From Bacillota bacterium (lineage in GTDB: Bacteria; Bacillota; Clostridia; Oscillospirales; Ruminococcaceae): a stretch of 64,000 bases of DNA. The translations under genes were made by a program, and so were the position numbers. Position 1 is the first letter of the stretch. Each line of letters begins with the position of its first letter. This document shows positions 26,154 through 35,315 of the stretch, piece by piece. The stretch spans positions 1 to 64,000 of the forward strand of contig JAEYNX010000034.1 of NCBI GenBank assembly GCA_023412215.1, given 5' to 3'. The notes under the pieces are model-generated. The model was not told the origin of the DNA, ran no database searches, and worked only from the letters and a program-made list of their open reading frames with translations.

Positions 26154-26329
26154 AAAACCGATTTGGAAAAGTACCGATGCCGCTTGAACGGCAGGAGTGG
26201 CTACGCAGGACGATGAAGGGTTAAGCCTTTCATCGTTCGGACAGACCGTTTTCCCAAGGTTGAAAGATTTTCTTTCAGCCTAACCTCCTTGTCCGCGCAG
26301 CGGATGCGATTCAACAGAAAAAGGTAGTT
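26154..26329 (-). other. Structured spacer between GH4 and glycosidase genes
   Basis: On the transcribed strand this spacer contains an orphan AAGGAGG near 26283-26289 and three small hairpins: TGAAAG/CTTTCA, GATGAA/TTCATC and GCCG/CGGC. A CTG-started reading frame of about 25 codons follows the AAGGAGG but is not convincing. No annotated RNA class was recognised. Confidence 0.35.
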
Positions 26330-27742
26330 TTACGCTAATACCTCGTTCCAGCGTGTGGGCAGATACTTGGCGGTCGCTTTCAGCATCTTCTTAAACAGCG
26401 CCTCGCCGTCCCGCTCGTCCATACGGCTCATGAGCGGGTCGTTTAAGAAGGTGGCGAGCGCCAGCTTATAGTCGCAGTCGATGGCGGCGCGCAGGGTGTT
26501 CTCCTGATTGCACACATGGCGAATAACCAGCGCCTGAACATTGCCGGGCAGCTTCCCCGCCTGCAGCGGCAGAATCTCGCCGCGCCTGAACAGGGCGTTG
26601 GTCTCTACCACGGCACCCAGCGGCAGGTTTGCAATCTGGCCGCGGTTGGGCAGGTTTACGTTGCTTACCAGCTCGCCCAGACCGAGCAATGCCTTAATGA
26701 GCAGGTGCCCCTCCTCGCCGGAGGGGGTGAGATCGATGGGCTCGTTGCCGCTTACCAGAGCGGCGCTGTGGGCAAGCCGCTGTTTTAGGTCGTTTACGCG
26801 CCAGTCCACCCCGGTAAGGCCGAACATCCAGCCGGTGACGGTAGCGGGGTCTTTCAGATACCACGGCGGCATAAACTCGGCGAGATGCCGGTCGCCCGCC
26901 GCGGCGATAAGGCCATAACGGCGGAAGAGGTCGAACTTCACGCGGTGGGCGCTCTTAAAGGTGTTGTTCATCCAGTTGTTATCCTCGCCCTTAGCAAAGC
27001 CGGATTCATAGTATTGGTCCGCGAACTCCTCGTACAGCGGGAAAAGGTTTATGCCCTCGTAGCTTGCGCTGTCGAGCCATGTAAAATGGTTGATGCCAAG
27101 CACGTTTACTTTGATCTCCTGCCGTGTAACGCCCGCGATGCCCATTTTATCCTCGAGCATGGCGGCGAGCAGCTTCTGGGTGCCGAATACCTCGTGGCAG
27201 CAACCGAAGGCGCGCACCTCGGGGAACACCTCATACAGCGTGCGGACACAAAGCGCCATGGGGTTGGTGTAGTTGATGACCCAAGCCAAGGGCGCGTAAT
27301 CGCGTATCGCCTCGGCGATGGTCACATACATCGGTATGGTGCGCAGAGCGCGTATAAAACCGCCGGGGCCCACGGTATCGCCCACCGACTGCCACACGCC
27401 GTAGGCTTCAGGCGCGTGCACGTCGGAGCGCATCTCCTCAAAGGTGCCGGGCAGTATTGATATCACCACAATGTCGGCGCCCGTAAGAGCGTCTTTTAAA
27501 GAGTCGGCAACCTCGTATTTCCATCGGGCTTCCGCCTGCGGATGGGCAGAGATCTTGTTGCCGATAATCGCGTTATCCTCGGCTGCCCGACGGTCGATAT
27601 CATACAGGCGCACCGTACCTTCCATCTGGCTGTCCATCGCAAGGTCCTTCATAAACCCCCATGCCCAGCCGCGGCTACCGCCGCCGATATATGCTACGTT
27701 CAGGCCGCTAACGTTTGTGTTGTTGTATTTCAAAGAAAACAC
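26330..27742 (-). CDS. GH4 family alpha-galacturonidase (LplD-like)
   Basis: This 470-residue NAD- and metal-dependent glycosidase has the Rossmann motif AYIGGGSRGW (18-26 region), Asn160, the metal-binding CHEVFG (182-187) and NHFTW (218-222). The CHEVFG variant and overall similarity match Bacillus subtilis LplD, reported as an alpha-galacturonidase, rather than GH4 alpha-glucosidases or 6-phospho-enzymes. It would release galacturonate from pectic oligosaccharides for UxaC. The start is GTG 27742 or, more probably, TTG 27733, which has GAGGTG five to six bases upstream. Confidence 0.85.
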   Translation of the reverse strand: MFSLKYNNTNVSGLNVAYIGGGSRGWAWGFMKDLAMDSQMEGTVRLYDIDRRAAEDNAIIGNKISAHPQAEARWKYEVADSLKDALTGADIVVISILPGTFEEMRSDVHAPEAYGVWQSVGDTVGPGGFIRALRTIPMYVTIAEAIRDYAPLAWVINYTNPMALCVRTLYEVFPEVRAFGCCHEVFGTQKLLAAMLEDKMGIAGVTRQEIKVNVLGINHFTWLDSASYEGINLFPLYEEFADQYYESGFAKGEDNNWMNNTFKSAHRVKFDLFRRYGLIAAAGDRHLAEFMPPWYLKDPATVTGWMFGLTGVDWRVNDLKQRLAHSAALVSGNEPIDLTPSGEEGHLLIKALLGLGELVSNVNLPNRGQIANLPLGAVVETNALFRRGEILPLQAGKLPGNVQALVIRHVCNQENTLRAAIDCDYKLALATFLNDPLMSRMDERDGEALFKKMLKATAKYLPTRWNEVLA

Positions 27743-27775
27743 CTCGATCGTTTCTACAGATAGCCTGTTTTAATA

Positions 27776-27805
27776 ACGGGTCGCCCCTTTTTTGAGGCGA
27801 CCCGT
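27776..27805 (-). terminator. Attenuating hairpin after the binding-protein gene
   Basis: Perfect 10-bp arms (27776-27785 and 27796-27805) are followed on the - strand by TATTAAAA. It probably limits read-through from the abundant binding-protein mRNA into the GH4 gene. Confidence 0.7.
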
Positions 27806-27821
27806 GCGCTGAAAGGTAAGA

Positions 27822-29138
27822 TTACTTTTTGGCGATCATTGTATTTAAGAGGTCAAAGGCTTCCTGAGCGGCCTTGGCGGTATCCTTCTGGCCGAAGGCA
27901 ACCTCCTGGCAGATGCGCTTGAAGCCGTCGGTGAATTCCTGATCGTTGGGAACGTTCGGGTCCATCGGAGAGGTGTGGGAAGCGGATACTTCGTACAGCT
28001 TATAGATCTTCTGGTCTATAGGGGTAGCCTGAGTAGCAACGGTCTCACGTACCTTGGAGGAAGCGGAGATGCCGCGGTCGTTGCCGAGGATGGTGCCTAC
28101 CTCAGGGGTGTTTACAAAGAAGTTGATGAAGGTGGCGGCAGCGTCGGGGGCAGCGGAGGCCTTGTTGATGCAGAAGTACTGGCTGGGCATTACCCATGCG
28201 GCGTTCTTCTCCATGTCAGGCAGGGGCATGATGTCCAGCTCGTCCTGCATGGCGTTCTGGTAAGCAACCAGCTGGTTGGAGTAAAGAACCGACATGGCAA
28301 CCTTACCGGCTACGAGAGAGGAATGGTCGGGGCCTTCTTCAGAGAACTCGGCGGTGGTTTCAGCGTCGGGAACGATGCCCTGCTCACGCCAGCCGGCCCA
28401 CATATCAAGGAAGCTCTTGAGGGTATCAACCGTCATCTTGGTTACGCCCTCGCTGGTGAACATCTTGGTGCCCATCTGGCGGGAATAGAAGCCGATGTAG
28501 TTGGTGTTGGTGCCGCTGTCATCGGTCATGGGGAATACGCCCTCCGGGAGCTTCTCCGCCAGTTTGGCGCAGTAGTCGCCGAGGTCTTTCCAGCTTGCGC
28601 CGGCCACAGGCATCCCTACGTTTGCTTTTTCGATCATCGTCTTGTTGTATACGACGCCGAGCATGTTGGTGCCCAGGCAGAGGCCGTAGGTCTTGCCGTC
28701 CATGGTGGCGGAGTCGATAACGCCTTTATCGATGTTGGTGGTGTCGATGAGGTTGCCAAAGTAGTCATTAAGCGGCAGCAGAGCGTCTTTTGCCACGTAG
28801 TCGGGGTAGTTGCCGCCGAACTGGATTACGTCGGGAGCGTTACCGCCGGAAACCTGAGTGGCGAGCTTGTCCCAATAGCTGTCGCTGCCCATGTACTCGG
28901 GAACCACGGTGATATCCGGGTTCTTCTCTTCAAAGAGGTCGATTGCCTTTAAGGTAATGTCGTGGCGCGTGTCACTGCCCCACCATACCACACGGATCTG
29001 CTGTTTTTCAGCGGGGGCAGAACTTGCGGGAGCCTCAGAGGAGGCAGGAGCAGAAGAATTTGCAGAAGGAGCTGTGGAGCAGGCAGCCAAACTAAAGAGC
29101 ATCAATGCCGCTACGGACATAGCAAGAAACTTTTTCAT
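27822..29138 (-). CDS. Sugar ABC transporter solute-binding lipoprotein (probable pectic oligosaccharide)
   Basis: This 438-residue family 1 binding protein has a lipoprotein signal (MKKFLAMSVAALMLFSLAAC, lipobox SLAAC) and a Ser/Ala/Pro linker. AAGGAGG lies six bases before the ATG. The two permeases are encoded upstream, separated by the SGNH esterase gene. No ATPase is encoded. Substrate assignment to rhamnogalacturonan or galacturonide oligomers comes from the surrounding rha, uxa and GH4 genes. Confidence 0.88.
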   Translation of the reverse strand: MKKFLAMSVAALMLFSLAACSTAPSANSSAPASSEAPASSAPAEKQQIRVVWWGSDTRHDITLKAIDLFEEKNPDITVVPEYMGSDSYWDKLATQVSGGNAPDVIQFGGNYPDYVAKDALLPLNDYFGNLIDTTNIDKGVIDSATMDGKTYGLCLGTNMLGVVYNKTMIEKANVGMPVAGASWKDLGDYCAKLAEKLPEGVFPMTDDSGTNTNYIGFYSRQMGTKMFTSEGVTKMTVDTLKSFLDMWAGWREQGIVPDAETTAEFSEEGPDHSSLVAGKVAMSVLYSNQLVAYQNAMQDELDIMPLPDMEKNAAWVMPSQYFCINKASAAPDAAATFINFFVNTPEVGTILGNDRGISASSKVRETVATQATPIDQKIYKLYEVSASHTSPMDPNVPNDQEFTDGFKRICQEVAFGQKDTAKAAQEAFDLLNTMIAKK

Positions 29139-29180
29139 TTGTTTTCCTCCTTAGAAAAATGAAAGTATAATACTTATAAT

Positions 29181-29196
29181 AAGGGGAGAACCCCTT
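29181..29196 (-). promoter_or_regulatory. Small hairpin in the 5' region of the binding-protein gene
   Basis: AAGGGG and CCCCTT pair around a 4-base loop. The 13-base palindrome AAGTATAATACTT follows next to it at 29164-29176, and a second stem (29214-29220 with 29249-29255) lies further upstream. Such structures before a binding-protein cistron may be processing or stability signals. Confidence 0.4.
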
Positions 29197-29284
29197 AATA
29201 CCACCTAAAGCTTCGCTCTGCCTACAGTGAATCTGTGAGGATTTTTGACAGAGCGAGTTGAGCAAAAACGAAAGAACCACTGGT

Positions 29285-30304
29285 TTATAGATACACCCTA
29301 CGGCGGATGATATCGGTGAGCTTGCGGGCAATTTCCTCAAAGCCCTCTTCGCACGGATGCAAAAGGTCGGCGCTAAGGCCCTGCCACCGCGAAAGCAGCC
29401 CGGCCCCGGGAATATAAAGAAGTTTTGGCAGGTTCATCTGCCGAACCTTCTCACGCACAACGCCGATGTAAGCGTCCCGCTTGGGGTTTTCCGCCCAGTA
29501 GCTGTTGTTTAAAAACAGGTCGGTGCAGAAAATCCACTTATCCGGGTGCGCAGACGCGATGCAGCCGACAAACTTATCCACACGGTCTTGAAAGGCCTGC
29601 ACGTCCCACTCACCCATGACGTTAACACCCATCTCGAGCGTCGCAAAGTCCCAGTCGTCACGGTGTGCGATATACTGCGCAAGCTCCGGCTCCATCTGGG
29701 CGCCCCCGGCCAAGCCGAGATTGATCAAATCCACGCCCAAGGCCTTTGCCGTTCTCATGGCGTACGAGCCGCTCGGGCTGAGGGCGCTGCCGCCGTGCGT
29801 AATGGAGGAGCCGTACGCCAAGTACCTTGTCTGCGGGGCCATCTCCGGCTTGGGAGGATGCACATCCCCCGCAATGTCAACGAAGACATTGCCCGCGTCG
29901 TAAGGCAGCAGAACTCGCACCAGCTCAGGGCTGTAAGGCATCTTTTCCCTTTCGGAGATCTCCTTTAAAAGCGGGAGATTTGCGGGCGGCGGAATCACGA
30001 TCTCCGTGCCGCTTTGGGTGATATAGCAGGGGTTAACCTGATACGGCGCAGGGAAAGAGCCGTAGTAAATCTCGGCAAGCCCTGTACCGCTTAACCCTTC
30101 GCAGCGATCCCGCCGAAGGCGGAGGGTTGCTTTTCCGCTGCCTAAGACAAAGCGGAGCTCGGTGCCGCAGCCGTAAAAAGCGGAATTCTGCGCCCTCAAA
30201 TTAAGATGCCCGCGCAGCTCAGACGGAAAGCGGCAGAGCCGCATGCCGCCGTCGGTTGGCTCCATCTCTGCGATATTGTAAAGCTCGACATTGTTATATA
30301 ACAT
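29285..30304 (-). CDS. SGNH/GDSL-type esterase, probable sugar-acetyl esterase
   Basis: About 339 residues. The N-terminal ~150 residues look like a jelly-roll accessory domain, and the C-terminal domain begins with the SGNH block I YGSSITHGG. The remaining blocks include GLAGGAQMEPE and the C-terminal DLLHPCEEGFEEIA with the catalytic Asp-x-x-His. The layout resembles CE2-like deacetylases. Start ATG 30304 has AGGAGG upstream. Longer in-frame starts run back into the permease gene. In this cluster it may deacetylate galacturonosyl residues (inference). No signal peptide is visible. Confidence 0.8.
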   Translation of the reverse strand: MLYNNVELYNIAEMEPTDGGMRLCRFPSELRGHLNLRAQNSAFYGCGTELRFVLGSGKATLRLRRDRCEGLSGTGLAEIYYGSFPAPYQVNPCYITQSGTEIVIPPPANLPLLKEISEREKMPYSPELVRVLLPYDAGNVFVDIAGDVHPPKPEMAPQTRYLAYGSSITHGGSALSPSGSYAMRTAKALGVDLINLGLAGGAQMEPELAQYIAHRDDWDFATLEMGVNVMGEWDVQAFQDRVDKFVGCIASAHPDKWIFCTDLFLNNSYWAENPKRDAYIGVVREKVRQMNLPKLLYIPGAGLLSRWQGLSADLLHPCEEGFEEIARKLTDIIRRRVYL

Positions 30305-30372
30305 AGGCGCCCCTCCTAGCGGCAGTGCCGCTGCGGGCATGACAGAAAGCATTGCATCGTCATTTTTCTCGT

Positions 30373-31221
30373 CTACCCCTTGATACCCGTGGTGGCAATG
30401 CCCTGCACGAAATACTTCTGCAGCGCAAAGAACAGGATAAAACAGGGCAGCATCGAAAGCACGGACATGGCGAACATGGAGCCCCATGCCGACTGGCCGG
30501 AGGAATCCATGAACATTCTAAGGCCCAGCGTAATGGTATATTTGGCAGGCGTGTTGATATAAAGCAGTTGATTAAAGAAGTCATCCCACGTCCATAAGAA
30601 GCTGAAGAGGGCGGTGGTAACCATAGCGGGCACCGAAAGCGGCACGATAATGCGGAAGAAGATGCTGATCTTGCCACAGCCGTCCAGCGTCGCCGACTCG
30701 TCTAAATCCTTTGGCAGGCCGCGCATGAACTGTACCAGCAAAAAAACGAAGAACGCGTCGGTTGCCAGCAGCTTCGGGACAATCAGCGGCAGATAGGAAT
30801 CTACCCAGCCGAAGGAGTGGAACATCACGTACCGCGGGATGGTGGTAACATGGGTGGGCAGCATGATAGAGAGCATCATGATGCCGAACCACAGCCCCTT
30901 CATCACGAACTTCAAACGTGCGAAGGCATAGGCTGTCATGGCACAAGAAACCACGTTGGCGATGACTACGAGGAAGCATACAATAAACGAGTTGATGAAG
31001 AAGGTGCTGAAATGAATGCGCCCTATGCCCTCCCAGCCCTTTACATAGTGTTCGAAGGTGACGGCGGAGGGGATAAGACTGGGGTCGCTGAAAATGGTGT
31101 TGCCCGGTTTAAGTGAGCTGACAATAAGCCAGGCCACCGGGTAGAGCATTACAATCCCTAAAAGAATAATGATCAGGTGGGCAGCGGTTTTGCCCAATAT
31201 CTTTGTAGCTTTTCTGTTCAT
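30373..31221 (-). CDS. CUT1 sugar ABC permease, MalG type
   Basis: About 282 residues, six predicted helices, first helix LIIILLGIVMLYPVAWLIVS. EAA loop: DLDESATLDGCGKISIFFRI. ATG 31221 begins two bases after the upstream permease stop. A longer in-frame start would overlap that gene by 88 bases and is rejected. Confidence 0.9.
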   Translation of the reverse strand: MNRKATKILGKTAAHLIIILLGIVMLYPVAWLIVSSLKPGNTIFSDPSLIPSAVTFEHYVKGWEGIGRIHFSTFFINSFIVCFLVVIANVVSCAMTAYAFARLKFVMKGLWFGIMMLSIMLPTHVTTIPRYVMFHSFGWVDSYLPLIVPKLLATDAFFVFLLVQFMRGLPKDLDESATLDGCGKISIFFRIIVPLSVPAMVTTALFSFLWTWDDFFNQLLYINTPAKYTITLGLRMFMDSSGQSAWGSMFAMSVLSMLPCFILFFALQKYFVQGIATTGIKG

Positions 31222-31223
31222 AA

Positions 31224-32126
31224 TCAATCCCCGCTCGCATAGGTCACCCAAGAGTTGGAGGACCGGAATATTATAACGGTAAGGATACCGATGATTAAGA
31301 GCAGTACCCAAGCCATCGCCGAGGCATAGCCCATCTCATAATAGTAAAAGCCCTTGGTGTACAGGTATAACGTATAGAACATGGTAGAATCCAACGGGCC
31401 GCCCTTACCGCCGCTGATGATATACGCCTGCGTAAAGGCCTGAAACGCGCTGATCATCTGCATAACCAGGTTAAACAGGATAACGGGCGAGAGCGACGGC
31501 ACCGTGATGCGAAAGAACTTGGTGAGATTGCCCGCGCCGTCTACGCTGGCGGCCTCGTAGTATTCGTCGGGAATCTGTTTAAGGCCTGCTAAGAAGATAA
31601 TCATCGACGAACCGAACTGCCACACGGTGAGCAGCACGAGCGTGTAGAGCGCATACTTCGGGCTTGCGATCCACGCCGGAGGGTTTACACCAAACAACCC
31701 GTGCAGGATGGTGTTGATAACACCGTCGCCGCTGAACAGCTTGCGCCACAGCATCGCAATAGCTACCGACCCGCCCAGCAGGGTGGGGATATAATATACC
31801 GTGCGGTATAGGCTGATCAAACGCAGCTTCTGGTTCATGATCACCGCAACAAGTAAGGCAAAAATCAGCTTGAGCGGTACCGCGAGAAATACATAGAGGA
31901 AGGTAACGCCCAGCGATTTAAGATAGGTCGGGTCGTTGGTGAACATCTTGATGTAGTTGTCTAGGCCCAGAAACTTGGGCGCGGTTAACATATCAAACTG
32001 AGTGAAGGAATAATAGAGCGACTGTATCATGGGATAGAGCGTAAGAACGAAAAATCCCAGCAGCCACGGGGTAAGGAAGAGATAGCCAACGGCATTATCC
32101 CTTATGTGCAGAGAACGTTTTTTCAT
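31224..32126 (-). CDS. CUT1 sugar ABC permease, MalF type
   Basis: About 300 residues, six predicted helices (AVGYLFLTPWLLGFFVLTLY first), EAA loop YYEAASVDGAGNLTKFFRIT. ATG 32126 has AAGGGG at good spacing. ATG 32144 overlaps the GH43 stop by one base but has no ribosome site. It is the partner of the next permease and the binding protein at 27822. Confidence 0.9.
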   Translation of the reverse strand: MKKRSLHIRDNAVGYLFLTPWLLGFFVLTLYPMIQSLYYSFTQFDMLTAPKFLGLDNYIKMFTNDPTYLKSLGVTFLYVFLAVPLKLIFALLVAVIMNQKLRLISLYRTVYYIPTLLGGSVAIAMLWRKLFSGDGVINTILHGLFGVNPPAWIASPKYALYTLVLLTVWQFGSSMIIFLAGLKQIPDEYYEAASVDGAGNLTKFFRITVPSLSPVILFNLVMQMISAFQAFTQAYIISGGKGGPLDSTMFYTLYLYTKGFYYYEMGYASAMAWVLLLIIGILTVIIFRSSNSWVTYASGD

Positions 32127-32143
32127 ATGCGATTCCCCTTCCA

Positions 32144-33034
32144 TTAAGAAACGACAGAGCCTGTAAGGGACAGCTTGCCGTCTTTATCCGAGATTTCGGC
32201 AAAAATAGCGCGTTCGTTGGGTGTTTTGTTCGGTGTATGAATAGCAAGATAGGGCTTGCCGTCCTGCGCAGTAAAGAGCATTCCATGGCCGCCGTCCGCC
32301 CTATACAGCGGTTCTTCGGTTTGCACCCACGGCCCGTCTATGGTGCCGCTTTGCGAGGTGGCCACGCCGATACAATAGTTGCCGTCCGCCCCAAAGGAGG
32401 ACCAAAGGATGAGCAACGCGCCGTTTTTTGCGGTGTACATATTCGGCCCGTCGGTGACGTAGCTGCCGGGCGCCCGCTTTGCCAGCGGCTTTGCCCAAGG
32501 TGCCTCGCTCGCTTTAAAGAGAAGGCGCGGAGGGCCGATGGGTGTTTTTAAATCTTTACTAAGCGGCAGCGCACAAATCTGCCCGTCGCCCACCTGTACC
32601 CATTCGTGGCAGAACACCATCCACGGCAAACCGGATCGGTCTAGGTGCAGCGTGCCGTCCAGGCACTCCCAATCCGCCGGGGTAACCGGCCCGTCGCTCC
32701 ACGGTATAAACGGGCCCAGCGGGCTTTCCGAGCGCAAAACAGCGGTGCCGCGGCAGCCGCTATCCGGCTTAAAGGTGGCGAACATGTAATACTTTCCGCC
32801 GTAGGCGTATACCTCCGGCGCCCAGAAGTTATAGGTGGCCCAAAAGCCTTGCGGCGGGCGAAACGCGGGGTATGGCCCCTCAAACTCGGTAAGGCTGCCT
32901 TTGCTGCGGTAAACATCAAAGCCTACCCCGGGTGTTTTCCAAATATCCTTATCGGTGGAGCCAAACAGATAGCAGCTGTCCCCTTCCCTAAAGATGTAGG
33001 GGTCCCGTATCTGTATATCGCGCAGGCTCGGCAT
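32144..33034 (-). CDS. GH43 family glycosidase
   Basis: This 296-residue five-bladed beta-propeller enzyme has no signal peptide, so it is probably cytoplasmic. Family residues: Asp11 in RDPYIF (general base), FWAPEVYAYGGKYYMF (blade 2) and Asp126 in LDGTLH (pKa modulator). A likely acid is Glu144 in FCHEWVQ. GH43 enzymes are mostly arabinosidases, xylosidases or galactosidases. With rha and GH4 genes alongside, trimming of arabinose or galactose side chains of rhamnogalacturonan I is a reasonable inference. Confidence 0.85.
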   Translation of the reverse strand: MPSLRDIQIRDPYIFREGDSCYLFGSTDKDIWKTPGVGFDVYRSKGSLTEFEGPYPAFRPPQGFWATYNFWAPEVYAYGGKYYMFATFKPDSGCRGTAVLRSESPLGPFIPWSDGPVTPADWECLDGTLHLDRSGLPWMVFCHEWVQVGDGQICALPLSKDLKTPIGPPRLLFKASEAPWAKPLAKRAPGSYVTDGPNMYTAKNGALLILWSSFGADGNYCIGVATSQSGTIDGPWVQTEEPLYRADGGHGMLFTAQDGKPYLAIHTPNKTPNERAIFAEISDKDGKLSLTGSVVS

Positions 33035-33107
33035 AACTACACTTCCCTTCCATGGGTATTTGCTATGGTGTTGCTAAAGGATATTGCGGTAATGCTGCAT
33101 CTATCGC

Positions 33108-33929
33108 TTAATCTTGGGTTTTGAGATAATCGTCCTTTACCCTCGCACCGAAGGCATCGGCAAGAATGTGAAGCTGCTCGTCGGTAATGGTCTGCAGGAT
33201 GGGGCGGTCCATAATCTTGATGTAGATTTCCGCCGCCTTTTCCGCGGTTTCGATCAGGCCGAAGGCCTCGTCGATCGTGCGTCCGGCGCCGAAAACGCCG
33301 TGGTGCGCCCACATCACCATGCGAAAGTCCTTCATCTTCTCCGCGGTTGCAAGCCCGATCTCTACACCCCCGCAAAGCATCCACGGCAGAACGCCGATGC
33401 CCTCCGGGAAAACCACCACACACTCGGTGCACATCTGCCAAAGCGTGCGCGTAAACTCGCGCTCGTCAAGAGAGTGAACGAAGGTCATGGCAATAAGATT
33501 GGTGCAGTGCACGTGCATGATCACGCGGTGAGCCGGGTCGCACTCCAGGCGCTCGATATGGCTCATGAAATGGGAGGCAAGCTCGCTGGTGGGCCGGCCG
33601 CCGCCCTCGAAGCCCCAGAGTATATCCAGCGTTTCGCCATTCGTCTGAACGCGTACAAGGCCAAGGTTGGCACCGGGGTTACGCGATACGTTTTTTAAAT
33701 ATTTCCCTGTTCCCGTTACAAGGAAGTAACGCCCGGCCAGCTGCTTTGCATCAAACCCCGCGGGGATGGTGCGTATCACATGCGAGGGATCAAGATAAGG
33801 CTTGATTTCCTCCTCGGGGACGATGAGGCTGACGTTACCTCCGTTGCGCTCATCCCAGCCAAGACGGTAGAGATTGTCTGCCAGTTCGCACATTTCTCTG
33901 AGAAATGGTGCATAAAGAATGTTGTTCAT
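33108..33929 (-). CDS. rhaD: Rhamnulose-1-phosphate aldolase
   Basis: This 273-residue class II aldolase cleaves L-rhamnulose-1-P to DHAP and L-lactaldehyde. The zinc ligands are His139 and His141 (MHVHCTN) and a His in WAHHGVFG (209/210), with the catalytic Glu116 in GRPTSELASHF. It sits 15 bases after rhaA. Confidence 0.94.
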   Translation of the reverse strand: MNNILYAPFLREMCELADNLYRLGWDERNGGNVSLIVPEEEIKPYLDPSHVIRTIPAGFDAKQLAGRYFLVTGTGKYLKNVSRNPGANLGLVRVQTNGETLDILWGFEGGGRPTSELASHFMSHIERLECDPAHRVIMHVHCTNLIAMTFVHSLDEREFTRTLWQMCTECVVVFPEGIGVLPWMLCGGVEIGLATAEKMKDFRMVMWAHHGVFGAGRTIDEAFGLIETAEKAAEIYIKIMDRPILQTITDEQLHILADAFGARVKDDYLKTQD

Positions 33930-33944
33930 GATCGTCTCTTTCCC

Positions 33945-35201
33945 CTATTTTCTTTTGCTTAACACACTGGCCTCATACCTGTTTACCTCGGTAAGCCAGC
34001 TTTCCCGGGGCGGTATGTCCTCTTTAGTGCAGTAGTAATCCCATACGGCGCTCCAGGGGTACGATTTGAGTTCCTCCAGCATGGCGAGACGGGCGGTATA
34101 GTTGCCCTCCAGTTCCAGCTTTTTGAGCTCCTGTGTCGGTTCAAGCAGGGCTTTTAGCAACGCCTTTTCCATGCTGCGCGTGCCGATAACCCACGCGGCC
34201 ACGCGGTTGATGCTTGCGTCGAAGAAGTCCAGCCCGATGTGGGTGCGCTCAAGCAGGTTCGTCCGCACAAGAGAATGCGCGATCTGGCTTAACTCGTCGT
34301 CCAGAATCACGACATGGTCGCTATCCCAGCGCACGGGACGGCTCACGTGAAGCAGCAGCTCGTCCGTGAAAAGCAGCACCGTCGGAATCTTATCCGAGAT
34401 GACCTCCGTCGGGTGAAAATGCCCCGCGTCGAGGCAGACAGCCTTGCCGCCGCGAACGGCGTAGCCGAGGCAGAACTCGTTGGAGCCAACAACGTAGCTT
34501 TCGGAACCGATGCCGAATACCTTGCTTTCGATCGCGTCGATGTTGTATCGCTTGTCGATCGGTTCCGCAAAGACCTCGTCGAGCGCCGATTTCATGCGGG
34601 CGCGGGGGGCTTCGCGGTCAACGGGGATATCCTTGTAGCCGTCGGGGAACCAGAAGTTGGTCACGCAGGGCTGCCCGAGCGCCCGGCCAAAGGATTCGCC
34701 GATCTTCCGGCTGCGCGCGCAGTGCCGGATCCAGAAGGAACGCACCCGTTCGTCCGCGCTACTGATGGTGAAGCCGGACGCGGCCATCGGATGTGAAAAG
34801 CAGGTGGGGTTAAAGTCAAGCCCCAGCCCATGCGCCTTTGCCCAATCCACCCAACCGGCGAAATGCCTGGGCTCCAGCTCGTCGAGGTCTACCTTCTCCT
34901 GCGTGTCGGCGTAGATGGCGTGAAGATTCAGCTTCTTTTTGCCGGGAATCAGGTTCATCGCCGTCTCAATGTCGGCTTGCAGCTCCGCGATGTTGCGTGC
35001 GGCGCCCGGATAGTTGCCCGTCACCTGTATGCCGCCGGAAAGCGGCTCTTTAAACAGGAAACCGGCGATGTCGTCGCCCTGCCAGCAGTGCATTGAGATG
35101 CGGATGTTCTTGAGTCTCTCAAGCGCCGCTTCGGTGTTGACGCCGAGTGCCGCGTAAGACTCCTTTGCAAGTTCGTAGGCTTTGTTGATATTGTTTTCCA
35201 T
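33945..35201 (-). CDS. rhaA: L-rhamnose isomerase
   Basis: This 418-residue TIM-barrel isomerase turns L-rhamnose into L-rhamnulose. Diagnostic segments: IRISMHCWQGDDIAGFLF near the N-terminus, LDFNPTCFSHP, CLDAGHFHPTEVISDKI and HIGLDFFDASINRVAAW. It lies between rhaB (114-base gap without other features) and rhaD. Confidence 0.96.
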   Translation of the reverse strand: MENNINKAYELAKESYAALGVNTEAALERLKNIRISMHCWQGDDIAGFLFKEPLSGGIQVTGNYPGAARNIAELQADIETAMNLIPGKKKLNLHAIYADTQEKVDLDELEPRHFAGWVDWAKAHGLGLDFNPTCFSHPMAASGFTISSADERVRSFWIRHCARSRKIGESFGRALGQPCVTNFWFPDGYKDIPVDREAPRARMKSALDEVFAEPIDKRYNIDAIESKVFGIGSESYVVGSNEFCLGYAVRGGKAVCLDAGHFHPTEVISDKIPTVLLFTDELLLHVSRPVRWDSDHVVILDDELSQIAHSLVRTNLLERTHIGLDFFDASINRVAAWVIGTRSMEKALLKALLEPTQELKKLELEGNYTARLAMLEELKSYPWSAVWDYYCTKEDIPPRESWLTEVNRYEASVLSKRK

Positions 35202-35315
35202 CCTTGCTCTCCCTGGCTTTCTACTACAACGATTTGGTTTAAGAATCTTAAAATGAGGTAAAGCTTCGTGGAATAAAACTATCTTTACAGGTGGCGTTGC
35301 AGCGGCGTCGAATGA

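Noticed and set aside
26200..26290. CTG-started 25-codon frame after AAGGAGG
   Set aside because: CTG starts are rare and the peptide has no recognisable feature.
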